Below, in pieces: positions 1 to 6,034 of a stretch of 6,163 nt of DNA. Below the pieces are notes generated by a model, which saw only the letters and a list, made by a program, of their open reading frames with translations, was not told the origin of the DNA and did not search any database. Both the position numbers and the translations under genes were made by a program. How positions within the stretch are numbered: position 1 is the stretch's first letter; every line of letters starts with the position of its first letter. Source of the stretch: DASXTW01 sp046726275 (lineage in GTDB: Bacteria; Actinomycetota; UBA4738); the NCBI GenBank assembly GCA_046726275.1, contig JBKPAF010000012.1, forward strand, positions 1 to 6,163, in the 5' to 3' direction.

Positions 1-653
1 GCCCCAAGCGTTTCTACTGGTCCTCGGTTCGCCCGCTCCCTCGGTTCTCGGGGCCGGCCGCCAGGCTCGGGACTCAGGTCCACGCCTGGATCGAGCGCAG
101 GAGCAGCGGCCAGGCTTCACTGCTCGAGCTGGACGAGACTCCTGACCTCACCGCCGAGGAGCTCGCCGGAGAACCGGGGAAGCTGGAGCGCCTCCAGCGG
201 ACGTTCTCCGAGAGCCGGTTCTCCACCAGGCCTCCCCTGTTCGCGGAGCGGCCGTTCCTCCTGTACCTGGGTGGGTTCGCCGTCGCCGGGAGGATCGACG
301 CGATCTTCGGCGCCCCGGAGGGACCGTGGGAGGTCGTGGACTACAAGACGGGCAAGCGCCCGCCCGAGGAGGACCTTCTTTCGGGTCTTCAGCTCGATCT
401 CTATGCGCTGGCATGCACGGAGGTCTGGCACAAGCGGCCTGACGAGCTCACCCTCACGTACTTCTACCTGGCCACGGGCGAAGAGGTCACCCGGCAGGCT
501 GAGGATCCGGAGGAGACCAGGAACCGGGCTGCCGGGGCTCTCCGTGGCATCGCCGGCCGTGAGTTCGAGCCCATCCCCAGCGAGCAGTGCCGCTGGTGCG
601 ACTTCCTGCCGTTCTGCGACGCTGGCCGCGACTATCTGGAAGAGACGCGCTGA
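1..653 (+). CDS. RecB-like PD-(D/E)XK nuclease domain with Fe-S cysteines, C-terminal end of a probable UvrD-type helicase-nuclease (5' partial)
   Basis: The gene enters from the left edge and is read in the frame starting at base 3, giving 216 visible residues and a TGA stop at 651-653. The visible part is a complete RecB/AddB-type nuclease domain. In order it shows the GTQVH helix (His27), GRID (Asp99), VVDYKTGK (Asp113 and Lys115), QLDLY (Gln130 to Tyr134) and a terminal CRWCDFLPFC (Cys196, Cys199, Cys205). The CX2CX5C spacing matches the three C-terminal iron-sulfur ligands of AddB-type nucleases. The fourth cysteine in that family lies before the domain, so it would be left of this window. 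In the family these residues bind the metal and cut DNA during end resection and recombination repair. I infer an N-terminal helicase upstream (UvrD/Rep, AdnAB or AddB type), but none of it is visible, so a stand-alone nuclease remains possible. The last 22 bp overlap the convergent amidohydrolase gene. Confidence 0.88.
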   Translation, partial: PKRFYWSSVRPLPRFSGPAARLGTQVHAWIERRSSGQASLLELDETPDLTAEELAGEPGKLERLQRTFSESRFSTRPPLFAERPFLLYLGGFAVAGRIDAIFGAPEGPWEVVDYKTGKRPPEEDLLSGLQLDLYALACTEVWHKRPDELTLTYFYLATGEEVTRQAEDPEETRNRAAGALRGIAGREFEPIPSEQCRWCDFLPFCDAGRDYLEETR

Positions 654-1840
654 CCGTCCTTGTAGACGGCCTCGATCCGTTCGGGAAGCGTCTTCAGGTC
701 GAAGGGGTCGCCCTCGACGACGACCAGGTCGGCGCGCTTGCCCGGCTCGAGTGAGCCCAGCTCGTCCTGTACCCCCATCAGCTCGGCGGCCGTAGCCGAC
801 GTGGCCACCAGGGCCTGTCCGGGAGTCATGCCGCCTTCGGTCATCAGCACGAGCTCGCGAAGGTTCTCCCCGTGCGGCGTCACCCCGCTGTCGGTCCCCA
901 TCGCGACCTTGACGCCCGCTTCGACCGCCTTGTGAAAGGACTCGCGATGGATCTCGACCACCTCTCTGGCCTTGGCCAGGCTCGCCTCGGGGATCTGCGC
1001 GCCGGCTTCGGCGGCGGAGATGACCCCCTGGGGCGCCACCAGGGTGGGCACGAGGTACGTGCCCTGCTCCAGCATCATCGAGATCGCCTCGTCGTCGAGG
1101 TAGATCCCGTGCTCGATCGAGCGGATGCCCGCGCGGATCGCGTTCTTGATGCCTTCGGTGGCCTGGGCATGGGCCATCACCCAGACCCCAGCGGCCGCGG
1201 CCTCGGAGACCAGAACCTCCAACTCCTCCATGCGGAAGTGAGCGTGCTTGGGATCGTCGCGAGGCGAGAGCACGCCGCCGCTCGTGGCCACCTTGATCAC
1301 GTCGGCGCCGCTTCGGACCATCTCCCTGACCTTCCGGCGCATCTCCTCGGCGCCGTCCACCAGGGCATGGGGAGATCCCGGGTAGTCGGGGAACATCGCG
1401 GCGAGAGTGCCGGAGGGAAGCCACTCATCCCCGTGCCCTCCAGTCTGACTGAGCATCCGGATGGAGATCTGCATCCTGGGCCCGACGATCAAGCCGTCCT
1501 GCAACGCTTTCTTCATCCCCAGGTCGGCCCCGCCCGCATCGCGCACCGTGGTGATGCCGGTGCCGAGCGTCGCCCCCAGGTTCTTCTCCGCCTCGTAGAA
1601 GCGGTAGGAGAAGGGTTGCTGGAGCAGCTTCCACACGTCGATGTGGCTGAACACGACGTGGGTGTGGCAGTCGAAGAGTCCGGGCAGGATGGTGCGTCCA
1701 GAGACGTCAACGGATTCGTCCCCATCCAGACCAGTTCCCACGTCGACGATCCGGTCGCTCTCGACCGCGAGATCCGCCGACAGGGCGGTGGCCGTCCTCG
1801 TGTCGAACACCTGGGCGCCCGTGAACACCGTTCTGGTCAT
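632..1840 (-). CDS. Metal-dependent amidohydrolase (imidazolonepropionase / Xaa-Pro dipeptidase-like)
   Basis: This 402-residue cytoplasmic enzyme has the full amidohydrolase superfamily metal site. DCHTH gives His59 and His61, VIKVATSGG gives Lys183 (the likely carboxylated bridging lysine), MAHAQ gives His224, SIEHG gives His244 and GTDSGV gives Asp317. The N-terminal and C-terminal strands (about 1-52 and 360-402) form the usual small beta-sandwich, ending with the typical LEPGKRADLVVVEGDP block. The pattern resembles the COG1228 branch, which contains imidazolonepropionases and bacterial Xaa-Pro or Xaa-Arg/Lys dipeptidases. The substrate cannot be read from sequence, but a dipeptide or N-acyl amino acid is a fair guess. 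The ATG start overlaps the TGA of the upstream protease in an ATGA tetranucleotide at 1837-1840, and AAGGAG lies six bases before it, so translation is probably coupled. It is the last gene of the operon. Its TAG stop at 632-634 lies inside the oppositely oriented nuclease gene. No signal peptide is visible. Confidence 0.9.
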   Translation of the reverse strand: MTRTVFTGAQVFDTRTATALSADLAVESDRIVDVGTGLDGDESVDVSGRTILPGLFDCHTHVVFSHIDVWKLLQQPFSYRFYEAEKNLGATLGTGITTVRDAGGADLGMKKALQDGLIVGPRMQISIRMLSQTGGHGDEWLPSGTLAAMFPDYPGSPHALVDGAEEMRRKVREMVRSGADVIKVATSGGVLSPRDDPKHAHFRMEELEVLVSEAAAAGVWVMAHAQATEGIKNAIRAGIRSIEHGIYLDDEAISMMLEQGTYLVPTLVAPQGVISAAEAGAQIPEASLAKAREVVEIHRESFHKAVEAGVKVAMGTDSGVTPHGENLRELVLMTEGGMTPGQALVATSATAAELMGVQDELGSLEPGKRADLVVVEGDPFDLKTLPERIEAVYKDGQRVSSR

Positions 1841-2763
1841 CGTTCACTCCTTCCCCGTCTGAAGAAGCGTTCCATGTCTTCGGGCTCGATCACCCCGACC
1901 AACGCGCCCTCCTTCATCACCAGGACTGTCTGGATCCGCTTGTCACCGATCCGTCTGATCAGCGACTCCATCCGTTCGTCCGCCTCGGCCACCTCGGCGG
2001 TCTCGGTGCCAACCATCGCGTCGCGGACCATCCTCTCCAATGGAACGGTGCGGGCCATGCCGGGAGAGATGAATCCCACCACGCGTCCCTGATCCATCAC
2101 GGGGAACGCCTCGCCGTCGTGACCGTCCAGGTGTCGTTCCAGCGCCTCGGCGATGGGAAGGTCCGCCGAGAGGGTGGGCGGCGGGGGAGACATGATCTCG
2201 CCTGCCGTGGCCCCGGCGAGCATCGTGCGGCGTCTGCTCTGCGACAGCGCGGCCGAGGAGGACTGGAACAGCATGAGCCCGATGAGCAGGGGCCAGATCC
2301 CCCACACGCTCCCCCCGTTGGCCACATCGATCAGCCCCGCACCGCCGATGAGGAGGGCAACGCCCTGTCCGACCCGCGCGGCCACCGTCGTGGCCCGCGC
2401 CCGGTCACCGGTGATGCTCCATACCCCGGCCAGGAGCACCCGCCCGCCGTCCAACGGGAACCCGGGCAGGAGATTGAACAGCCCGATGGCCACGTTCAGC
2501 CGGCCCAGGTACGTGAACATGAGCCACAGGGGATCGGGGTCTGCCTCGTCCAGGCTGTTCCGAGCGAGGAGGAAGGCCGCGCCGAGCAGCCCCGTAGTCA
2601 GCGGGCCGACGATGGCGACGATGAACTCGTCCCACGGCCGCTTAGCTTCGGAGGCTCCTTCGGTCACACCACCGAACATGTGGAGGGTTACCCCGAGCAC
2701 CCGGATCCCCCGGAGACGGAACATCACGGCGTGGGCGAGCTCGTGAACAAGGATGGACAGCAC
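1837..2763 (-). CDS. Site-2-type intramembrane metalloprotease (M50) with two C-terminal CBS domains; called start is probably too short
   Basis: From the first conventional start, GTG at 2761-2763, the product is 308 residues. It has the zinc-protease motif HELAH (residues 7-11) in a membrane helix and the second M50 signature NLLPGFPLDGG (97-107, Asp105 as third zinc ligand). Hydrophobic segments lie at about 46-67 and 133-168. Two CBS domains follow at about 185-240 and 244-302; each has a typical VVGFIS or LVGVIEPED strand-turn. This is the bacterial SpoIVFB/Rip-like branch of M50, which cleaves membrane-bound substrates such as anti-sigma factors or other regulators; CBS domains in such proteins sense adenine nucleotides. 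The substrate here is unknown. The GTG start cuts through the catalytic helix, so the true protein almost certainly begins upstream (see 2764-2973), where no ATG, GTG or TTG is in frame. Its TGA overlaps the ATG of the amidohydrolase by four bases. Confidence 0.88.
   Translation of the reverse strand: MLSILVHELAHAVMFRLRGIRVLGVTLHMFGGVTEGASEAKRPWDEFIVAIVGPLTTGLLGAAFLLARNSLDEADPDPLWLMFTYLGRLNVAIGLFNLLPGFPLDGGRVLLAGVWSITGDRARATTVAARVGQGVALLIGGAGLIDVANGGSVWGIWPLLIGLMLFQSSSAALSQSRRRTMLAGATAGEIMSPPPPTLSADLPIAEALERHLDGHDGEAFPVMDQGRVVGFISPGMARTVPLERMVRDAMVGTETAEVAEADERMESLIRRIGDKRIQTVLVMKEGALVGVIEPEDMERFFRRGRSER
1841..1852 (-). promoter_or_regulatory. Shine-Dalgarno site of the amidohydrolase, inside the end of the protease gene
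   Basis: AAGGAG on the minus strand (plus-strand 1847-1852) lies six bases before the ATG at 1838-1840. It lies within the last codons of the M50 protease gene, so the amidohydrolase has its own ribosome site as well as a stop-start overlap for coupling. Confidence 0.65.
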
Positions 2764-2973
2764 GAACAGGAAGGCGGTGAGGATCGAGAACGCCAGAGCG
2801 CCGCTTCCACCCAGGCCAGGGAACCGCAGATGGTCGGAGAACTGAGGCCAGAGGTTGTAGGCGATCAGGAAGCCCAGGACGCCGACGAGGGGGTCGACAC
2901 GGATGTCTATGCCCGCGAGGCGGGCGATGCGGAAGCCACTCCGGGCTTGGCGCGTGCCTCGGCCGTTCGTGAC
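2764..2973 (-). other. In-frame N-terminal coding stretch of the M50 protease without a canonical start codon
   Basis: Reading the protease frame upstream of GTG 2763 gives 70 sense codons back to the fdhD TAG stop (2974-2976), which is in the same frame. The translation contains FRIARLAGIDIRVDPL, typical of the extreme N-terminus of SpoIVFB/Rip-type M50 proteins. A membrane helix around GVLGFLIAYNLW follows, and then the first half of the catalytic helix (ALAFSILTAFLF) leading directly into VLSILVHELAH. I checked each codon and found no ATG, GTG or TTG. Only CTG, ATC, ATA and ACG types are available. A start near 2940 would fit the family. Two single-base changes would supply one: GTC to GTG directly after the fdhD stop (2971-2973), or one extra G near 2936, which would make the GTG at 2937-2939 read into FRIARLAG. 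The codons look protein-coding, so the extension is well supported even though its start is not. Confidence 0.75.
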
Positions 2974-3819
2974 CTACCCGCCCGTCTTGATCCGCTCCGG
3001 GCCCGAGTAGACGTTGAAGCTCGACCCCCGGACGAAACCCACGATCGTCATGCCCAGTTCTGCGGCGGTCTGGACGGCCAGGCTGGATGGCGCCGAGACC
3101 GCGCAGATCATCGGGATGCCCGCGATGGCTGCCTTCTGGACGATCTCGAAGCTGACCCGCCCGGAAACCATCAGGATGCGGTCCGACAGGGGCACGCGGC
3201 CACCCAGGAGCGCCTGACCCACGAGTTTGTCCACCGCGTTGTGCCGCCCCACGTCCTCGCGCACCGAATCCGCACGTCCCTCGGGATCGAACAGGCCGGA
3301 CGCGTGGAGTCCTCCGGTCTGCTCGAAGATTCGCTGGGTCTTCCGGAGGGTCTCGGGCAGACGTTCGATGACCGAAGCTTCCACGGAGAGGCCCGGCGTG
3401 ATCGGGGTGCACATCACCCGGACCTGATCCAGGGAGGCCTTTCCGCACACACCGCAGCTCGAGCTGGCGTAGAAGTTGCGCTTCACCGAGTCGGGATCGA
3501 GGGGGCGGACCAGATCCACAGTCACCACGTTGAACTGCTGCTCGTCAGGCGGAAGGTCGCAGTAGACGATGGACACGACGTCCTGTCTCGAGACGATCAA
3601 GCCCTCAGTGAAGAGGAAGCCGACGGCGAGCTCGAAGTCGTTGCCGGGGGTTCGCATGGTGACCGCGACGGTCACCGGCTCCTGACCCGGACCCGCGGCC
3701 CGGATCTCCATGGGCTCCTCGGTCGCGAGGCGATCAGGGCGCTCGATCGCATCCTGGTCGCGCACGGCGAGCAGTCGCGTCGCGGTCATCGTGCGGCGCA
3801 GCGCGCCCGGTTCCACCAT
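2974..3819 (-). CDS. fdhD: FdhD, formate dehydrogenase sulfurtransferase / accessory protein
   Basis: The 281-residue product is a full-length FdhD. Recognisable blocks are EEPMEIR (35-40), MRTPGNDFELAVGFLFTEG (55-73), SSSCGVCGKASL (119-130), TGGLHASGLF (168-177), REDVGRHNAVDKLVG (187-201), SGRVSFEIVQKA (219-230) and SSLAVQTAAELGMTIVGFVR (245-264). Cys122 and Cys125 form the CxxC loop. In characterised FdhD this loop takes persulfide sulfur from a cysteine desulfurase and passes it to the bis-MGD molybdenum cofactor, which formate dehydrogenase needs to be active. No formate dehydrogenase gene lies in the window. The ATG at 3819 has no convincing Shine-Dalgarno sequence, but a CATAAT hexamer six bases upstream suggests a leaderless transcript. 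An internal ATG at 3789 (residue 11) is an alternative start, also without a ribosome site. This is the first gene of the operon with the M50 protease and amidohydrolase. Confidence 0.95.
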   Translation of the reverse strand: MVEPGALRRTMTATRLLAVRDQDAIERPDRLATEEPMEIRAAGPGQEPVTVAVTMRTPGNDFELAVGFLFTEGLIVSRQDVVSIVYCDLPPDEQQFNVVTVDLVRPLDPDSVKRNFYASSSCGVCGKASLDQVRVMCTPITPGLSVEASVIERLPETLRKTQRIFEQTGGLHASGLFDPEGRADSVREDVGRHNAVDKLVGQALLGGRVPLSDRILMVSGRVSFEIVQKAAIAGIPMICAVSAPSSLAVQTAAELGMTIVGFVRGSSFNVYSGPERIKTGG

Positions 3820-3840
3820 GAGGCCATTATGGCTCTTGAC
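3820..3840 (-). promoter_or_regulatory. Candidate leaderless promoter for fdhD
   Basis: On the minus strand CATAAT (plus-strand 3826-3831) is followed by six bases, GGCCTC, and then the fdhD ATG at 3819. A -10 box usually sits about six or seven bases before the transcription start, so the transcript would begin at or next to the A of the ATG. This fits the absence of a Shine-Dalgarno sequence. No good -35 box is visible 17 bases further upstream, where the sequence is AGGGAT. Leaderless mRNAs are common in actinobacteria. The placement is seen directly; promoter activity is inferred. Confidence 0.4.
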
Positions 3841-3880
3841 GCGCCGTGATCCCTATGACCGCGAGGAGCCGCGGCCTGTA

Positions 3881-3893
3881 GGGTGGAACGGCG
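3881..3893 (+). promoter_or_regulatory. Ribosome binding site of the alpha/beta hydrolase
   Basis: GGGTGGA at 3881-3887, six bases before the ATG at 3894, is an acceptable Shine-Dalgarno match and supports that start over the in-frame ATG two codons later at 3900. The 74-bp gap between fdhD and this gene must hold divergent promoters. It also contains a small inverted repeat, CCGCG (3859-3863) and CGCGG (3870-3874), whose meaning is unclear. Confidence 0.45.
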
Positions 3894-4767
3894 ATGCGGA
3901 TGACCGCTCCCGACGGCCGGATCCTCGGTTATGAGCTTTTCGGCCCAGAGGATGGCGACCCGGTCGTTTCCATCCACGGCACGCCTGGATCGCGCCTCGC
4001 CAGCTTTCCCATCGGGGATCCGTACACAGAGGCTGCGGTACGGGTGTTGAAGTTCGACCGTGGCGGATACGGGCTGTCAACCAGGGTGCCCGGACGATCC
4101 GTGGCGGATGGCGCTGCCGATGTCGCTGCGTTGGCCGACCACCTGGGCTGGGACCGATTTGCGGTCAATGGCCGGTTCCGGCGGTGGACCACACGCCCTG
4201 TCCTGCGGCGCGCTCCTACCTGACCGCGTGACCCCGGTCCTGGTCGAAGCGTCCCTCGCGCCGCCGGATGCTGAGGGACTCGACTGGTACGCGGGGATGA
4301 CCAATGGCAACGTCGAGGAGTTCCGCGCCGCTGAGCGAGGCGAGCAAACAGTCCGGGCCGTCGTGGAACGGGAAGCGAAGGGCTTACTGGAGCGGATCGA
4401 CGGGGACCCGGCCGAGATGTTGGGCGAGAGCTACGAACTGGTCGAGGCCGACTTGGCGGCGATGTCCAACGAGATGATCACCCGCAAGCTACGCGAAATG
4501 CTACGAGAGGCCCTGCGCTCAGGTTGGGACGGCTGGGTGGACGACGACCTGGCGTTCGTGAAGTCGTGGGGATTCGATCCGCGGACGATCACCCTGCCGG
4601 TGGCGGTGCGGTACGCGGCAGCCGACACCCTCGTACCGGCGGCCCACGGCCACTGGCTCGCTGCGAACATCCCGAGGGCAATCGAGGAACTCGAGCCCAG
4701 CGGTCACCTGGGCTCCATCGACCCCGACCAAATCGCCCGTCAGTACCGGTGGCTCGCCGGCCGCTGA
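3894..4767 (+). pseudogene. Alpha/beta-fold hydrolase split by a +1 frameshift at the nucleophile elbow
   Basis: Two overlapping reading frames together make one alpha/beta hydrolase. The first (3894-4223) encodes the N-terminal half, with the oxyanion motif IHGTPGSR (27-34) and FDRGGYGLS, then runs through LGWDRFAVNGR into unrelated sequence. The continuation is one frame over and begins SGGGPHALSCGALLPDRV. Removing one T at 4176-4177 (GGTTCC to GGTCC) joins them as VNGRSGGGPHAL, a classical G-x-S-x-G elbow, in a protein of 290 residues, the usual family length. In the repaired numbering the triad would be Ser95, Asp244 (AAADTLVP) and His271 (PSGHLG). The cap region (about 125-205) is helical and variable, so the substrate cannot be named. 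As written, the first frame ends at 4223 without Asp or His, and no active enzyme can form. This is either a recent pseudogene or a one-base sequencing error; the rest of both halves looks undamaged, which favours a very recent event or an error. The stop at 4765-4767 faces the cyclo-ligase stop 25 bp away. Confidence 0.85.
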
Positions 4768-4776
4768 ACGAGCGGC
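4760..4776. terminator. Small hairpin between convergent genes, possible weak bidirectional terminator
   Basis: GCCGCT (4760-4765) and AGCGGC (4771-4776) form a perfect six-base stem with the loop GAACG, covering the stop codon of the plus-strand hydrolase. It lies between two converging genes, where a shared terminator is expected. There is no T-tract on either side, so intrinsic termination would be weak at best, and a six-base G/C stem can occur by chance in DNA of this composition. Confidence 0.25.
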
Positions 4777-4792
4777 GACTGGATGGCCGAAC

Positions 4793-5398
4793 TCAGGGCC
4801 GCTCCTGATCGACCCTGCAATCGATGGTCTCGCGCTCCGTGACCACGTAGTCGAGGCGCTGGTCCCCGGGACCGTGCGGCACGGCGGGGACGACCTGCAC
4901 GTGGAAGGCAATCCCCACGCGGATAGAGGCTCCAGGGAGACGGGAGAGATATCGATCGTAGTGCCCCCCTCCGTAACCGAGCCGGTACCCGCGGGCATCG
5001 AAGGCCAGTCCCGGCGCGATCACGGCGTCGACGACCGCGCGATCGACGGGGGCGCGACCGCGCGGCTCCCTCGGCCCGTATGTGGTCGTGGCGAGCGAGT
5101 CACCGGGGCGGAGATCCGCTGCCTCCATCTCTCCATCGGTGAGGAAGGGCAGGAGAACCCGGGTGCCGGCATCGAGGAGCTGCTGGATGATGCCGGCGGT
5201 GGGGACCTCCGATCCGAACGAATAGAAGACCAGGATCGTCCGTGCTTCCTCCACCGGCGGCAGGCGAAACAGGTTGGCCTGGATGTCGGCGGCCAGACGC
5301 ACGCGCTCCTCAGCTGGGATATCGCTTCTGATCCCCCGCATCCTCGCTCGCAGGGTGTCCTTCCGCTTGCGAAGCGTGCCCTCGGGTTGGGAGGTCAC
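4793..5398 (-). CDS. 5-formyltetrahydrofolate cyclo-ligase (MTHFS family)
   Basis: The 201-residue protein matches the family's usual length. The enzyme uses ATP to convert 5-formyltetrahydrofolate to 5,10-methenyltetrahydrofolate, returning a storage and inhibitory folate to the one-carbon pool in the cytoplasm. Visible signatures are the basic N-terminal helix LRKRKDTLRARM (9-20), which contributes to ATP and substrate binding in the family, the strand TILVFYSFGSEVPT (54-67), and the diagnostic PGLAFDARGYRLGYGGGHYDRYL (129-151) containing the glycine-rich GYGGGHYDR loop. The end, DQRLDYVVTERE (179-190), corresponds to the usual LD-x-(I/V)-(I/V)-TE block. Translation starts at GTG (5396-5398), which overlaps the TGA of the upstream DUF6457-like gene in a GTGA tetranucleotide. 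No Shine-Dalgarno sequence is seen (the bases before it are CTCCTCCAGCGA), so expression probably depends on coupling to that gene. Confidence 0.93.
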   Translation of the reverse strand: MTSQPEGTLRKRKDTLRARMRGIRSDIPAEERVRLAADIQANLFRLPPVEEARTILVFYSFGSEVPTAGIIQQLLDAGTRVLLPFLTDGEMEAADLRPGDSLATTTYGPREPRGRAPVDRAVVDAVIAPGLAFDARGYRLGYGGGHYDRYLSRLPGASIRVGIAFHVQVVPAVPHGPGDQRLDYVVTERETIDCRVDQERP

Positions 5399-5679
5399 TC
5401 GCTGGAGGAGAAGTTCGTGCCCGGGGCTTGGTCAGATGGCTCTTCATCCAGGAGCGACGCGGCCGCTCGCATCGCTTCCCCCAAGGCTTCCTCGGGGCTC
5501 GCCCCTTCACCCGCACGCCGGCCGACGTGGGTGCCGGCGAGAAATGCCGCCAGGGGAGCGAGCCTGCGTTCCACGCCGTGCGCGACGTCTCTGGCCAGCT
5601 TCAGCACCTGGGCGATCTCTCGAGCGCGGAGCGGTCGTTCGCCCAGGCTGCCGGCGAGCCTCTCCAACCAGCCCTCCAC
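5395..5679 (-). CDS. DUF6457-like small helical protein
   Basis: A 94-residue protein from GTG at 5679. The core WLERLAGSLGERPL, then AREIAQVLKLARDVAHGVERR, then APLAAFLAGTHVGRRAG and PEEALGEAMRAAASLL, has the arrangement I associate with DUF6457. The phrase LARDVAHGVER..APL..FLAG is the most characteristic part. From memory, this domain occurs in actinobacteria both alone and fused to molybdenum-cofactor guanylyltransferase (MobA-like) proteins; its biochemical role is not known to me. It appears wholly helical with no membrane segment. In-frame GTG codons at 5727 and 5751 would add 16 or 24 residues, but those overlap the end of the upstream gene and look like shadow sequence, so I prefer 5679, which begins just before the conserved tryptophan. 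None of the three starts has a strong ribosome site. The stop overlaps the start of the folate cyclo-ligase by four bases, so the two are very likely co-translated. Confidence 0.72.
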   Translation of the reverse strand: MEGWLERLAGSLGERPLRAREIAQVLKLARDVAHGVERRLAPLAAFLAGTHVGRRAGEGASPEEALGEAMRAAASLLDEEPSDQAPGTNFSSSE

Positions 5680-5716
5680 GTCCGCCGATCCCTCGGCGCC
5701 CTTGCGCGAAGGCCGA

Positions 5717-6034
5717 TCAGCGCCCACGCCGCACCGGCCGACGAAGGTCACCCAGGGCGTACCCCAGTGCGAGCAGGAGGAACACGGCGGTCGCCGAGGC
5801 AGCAGCGACGCGGAGCATCCTCGCTTCTCGCCGAGGCCGGTCGTCCCCGGTGAGAGCCTCCTCGACGGGTCCGAGGATCACCACGCCCGGATACGCCTGT
5901 CGGGCAGAGCGAACGGCCTCGCTCGAGGACTCGTACCCGCGGTTGCTCCGAAGCTCGGTGTGGTCGAGGACCACATAGCGCCATCGCCAGGTCCCATCGC
6001 GCTGCTGCCACACCTGCACGAGCTCGTCGTTCAC
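5717..6034 (-). CDS. Small conserved-looking protein with a C-terminal membrane anchor, unknown function
   Basis: A 105-residue protein whose function I do not recognise. The soluble N-terminal part (about 1-60) is rich in aromatic residues and reads like a small beta-beta-alpha unit: VQVWQQRDGTWRWRYV, then SNRGYESSSEAVRSARQAYPG. This is loosely reminiscent of DUF1508/YegP-like repeats, which also pair a W-R strand with an N..GY.s...A turn, but I would not assign it to them. A charged linker (DDRPRREAR) precedes a single hydrophobic helix, MLRVAAASATAVFLLLALGYAL (73-94), followed by an arginine-rich tail. This suggests a C-terminally anchored protein with its head in the cytoplasm. The start is fixed by an excellent AGGAGGT at 6041-6047, six bases before GTG 6032-6034; an ATG at 6157 would give a longer frame but ignores that site and adds a low-complexity Arg/Pro/Gly stretch. 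It is the first gene of the operon with the DUF6457-like protein (37-bp gap) and the cyclo-ligase. Confidence 0.7.
   Translation of the reverse strand: MNDELVQVWQQRDGTWRWRYVVLDHTELRSNRGYESSSEAVRSARQAYPGVVILGPVEEALTGDDRPRREARMLRVAAASATAVFLLLALGYALGDLRRPVRRGR

Noticed and set aside
117..1424. 435-residue open frame on the minus strand
   Set aside because: It overlaps the antisense of the nuclease domain and another frame of the amidohydrolase. Low-complexity Arg/Gly/Asp composition marks it as a shadow.
872..2092. 406-residue open frame on the plus strand
   Set aside because: Antisense shadow of the amidohydrolase and the end of the protease gene. It crosses a gene boundary and shows no motifs.
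2119..3849. 576-residue open frame on the plus strand
   Set aside because: It lies antisense to both fdhD and the M50 gene, which have clear family motifs. The translation is Arg/Gly/Asp/His-rich with no recognisable domain, as expected for a stop-poor shadow frame in high-GC DNA.
3836..3864. TTGACG at 3836-3841 as a -35 box for the alpha/beta hydrolase
   Set aside because: No acceptable -10 box lies at 16-18 bp. The bases at that distance are CCGCGA, and the nearer TATGAC is only 12 bp away.
3859..3874. CCGCG / CGCGG inverted repeat between divergent genes as an operator
   Set aside because: A five-base arm with a six-base loop is expected by chance in such GC-rich DNA, and no second copy is seen.
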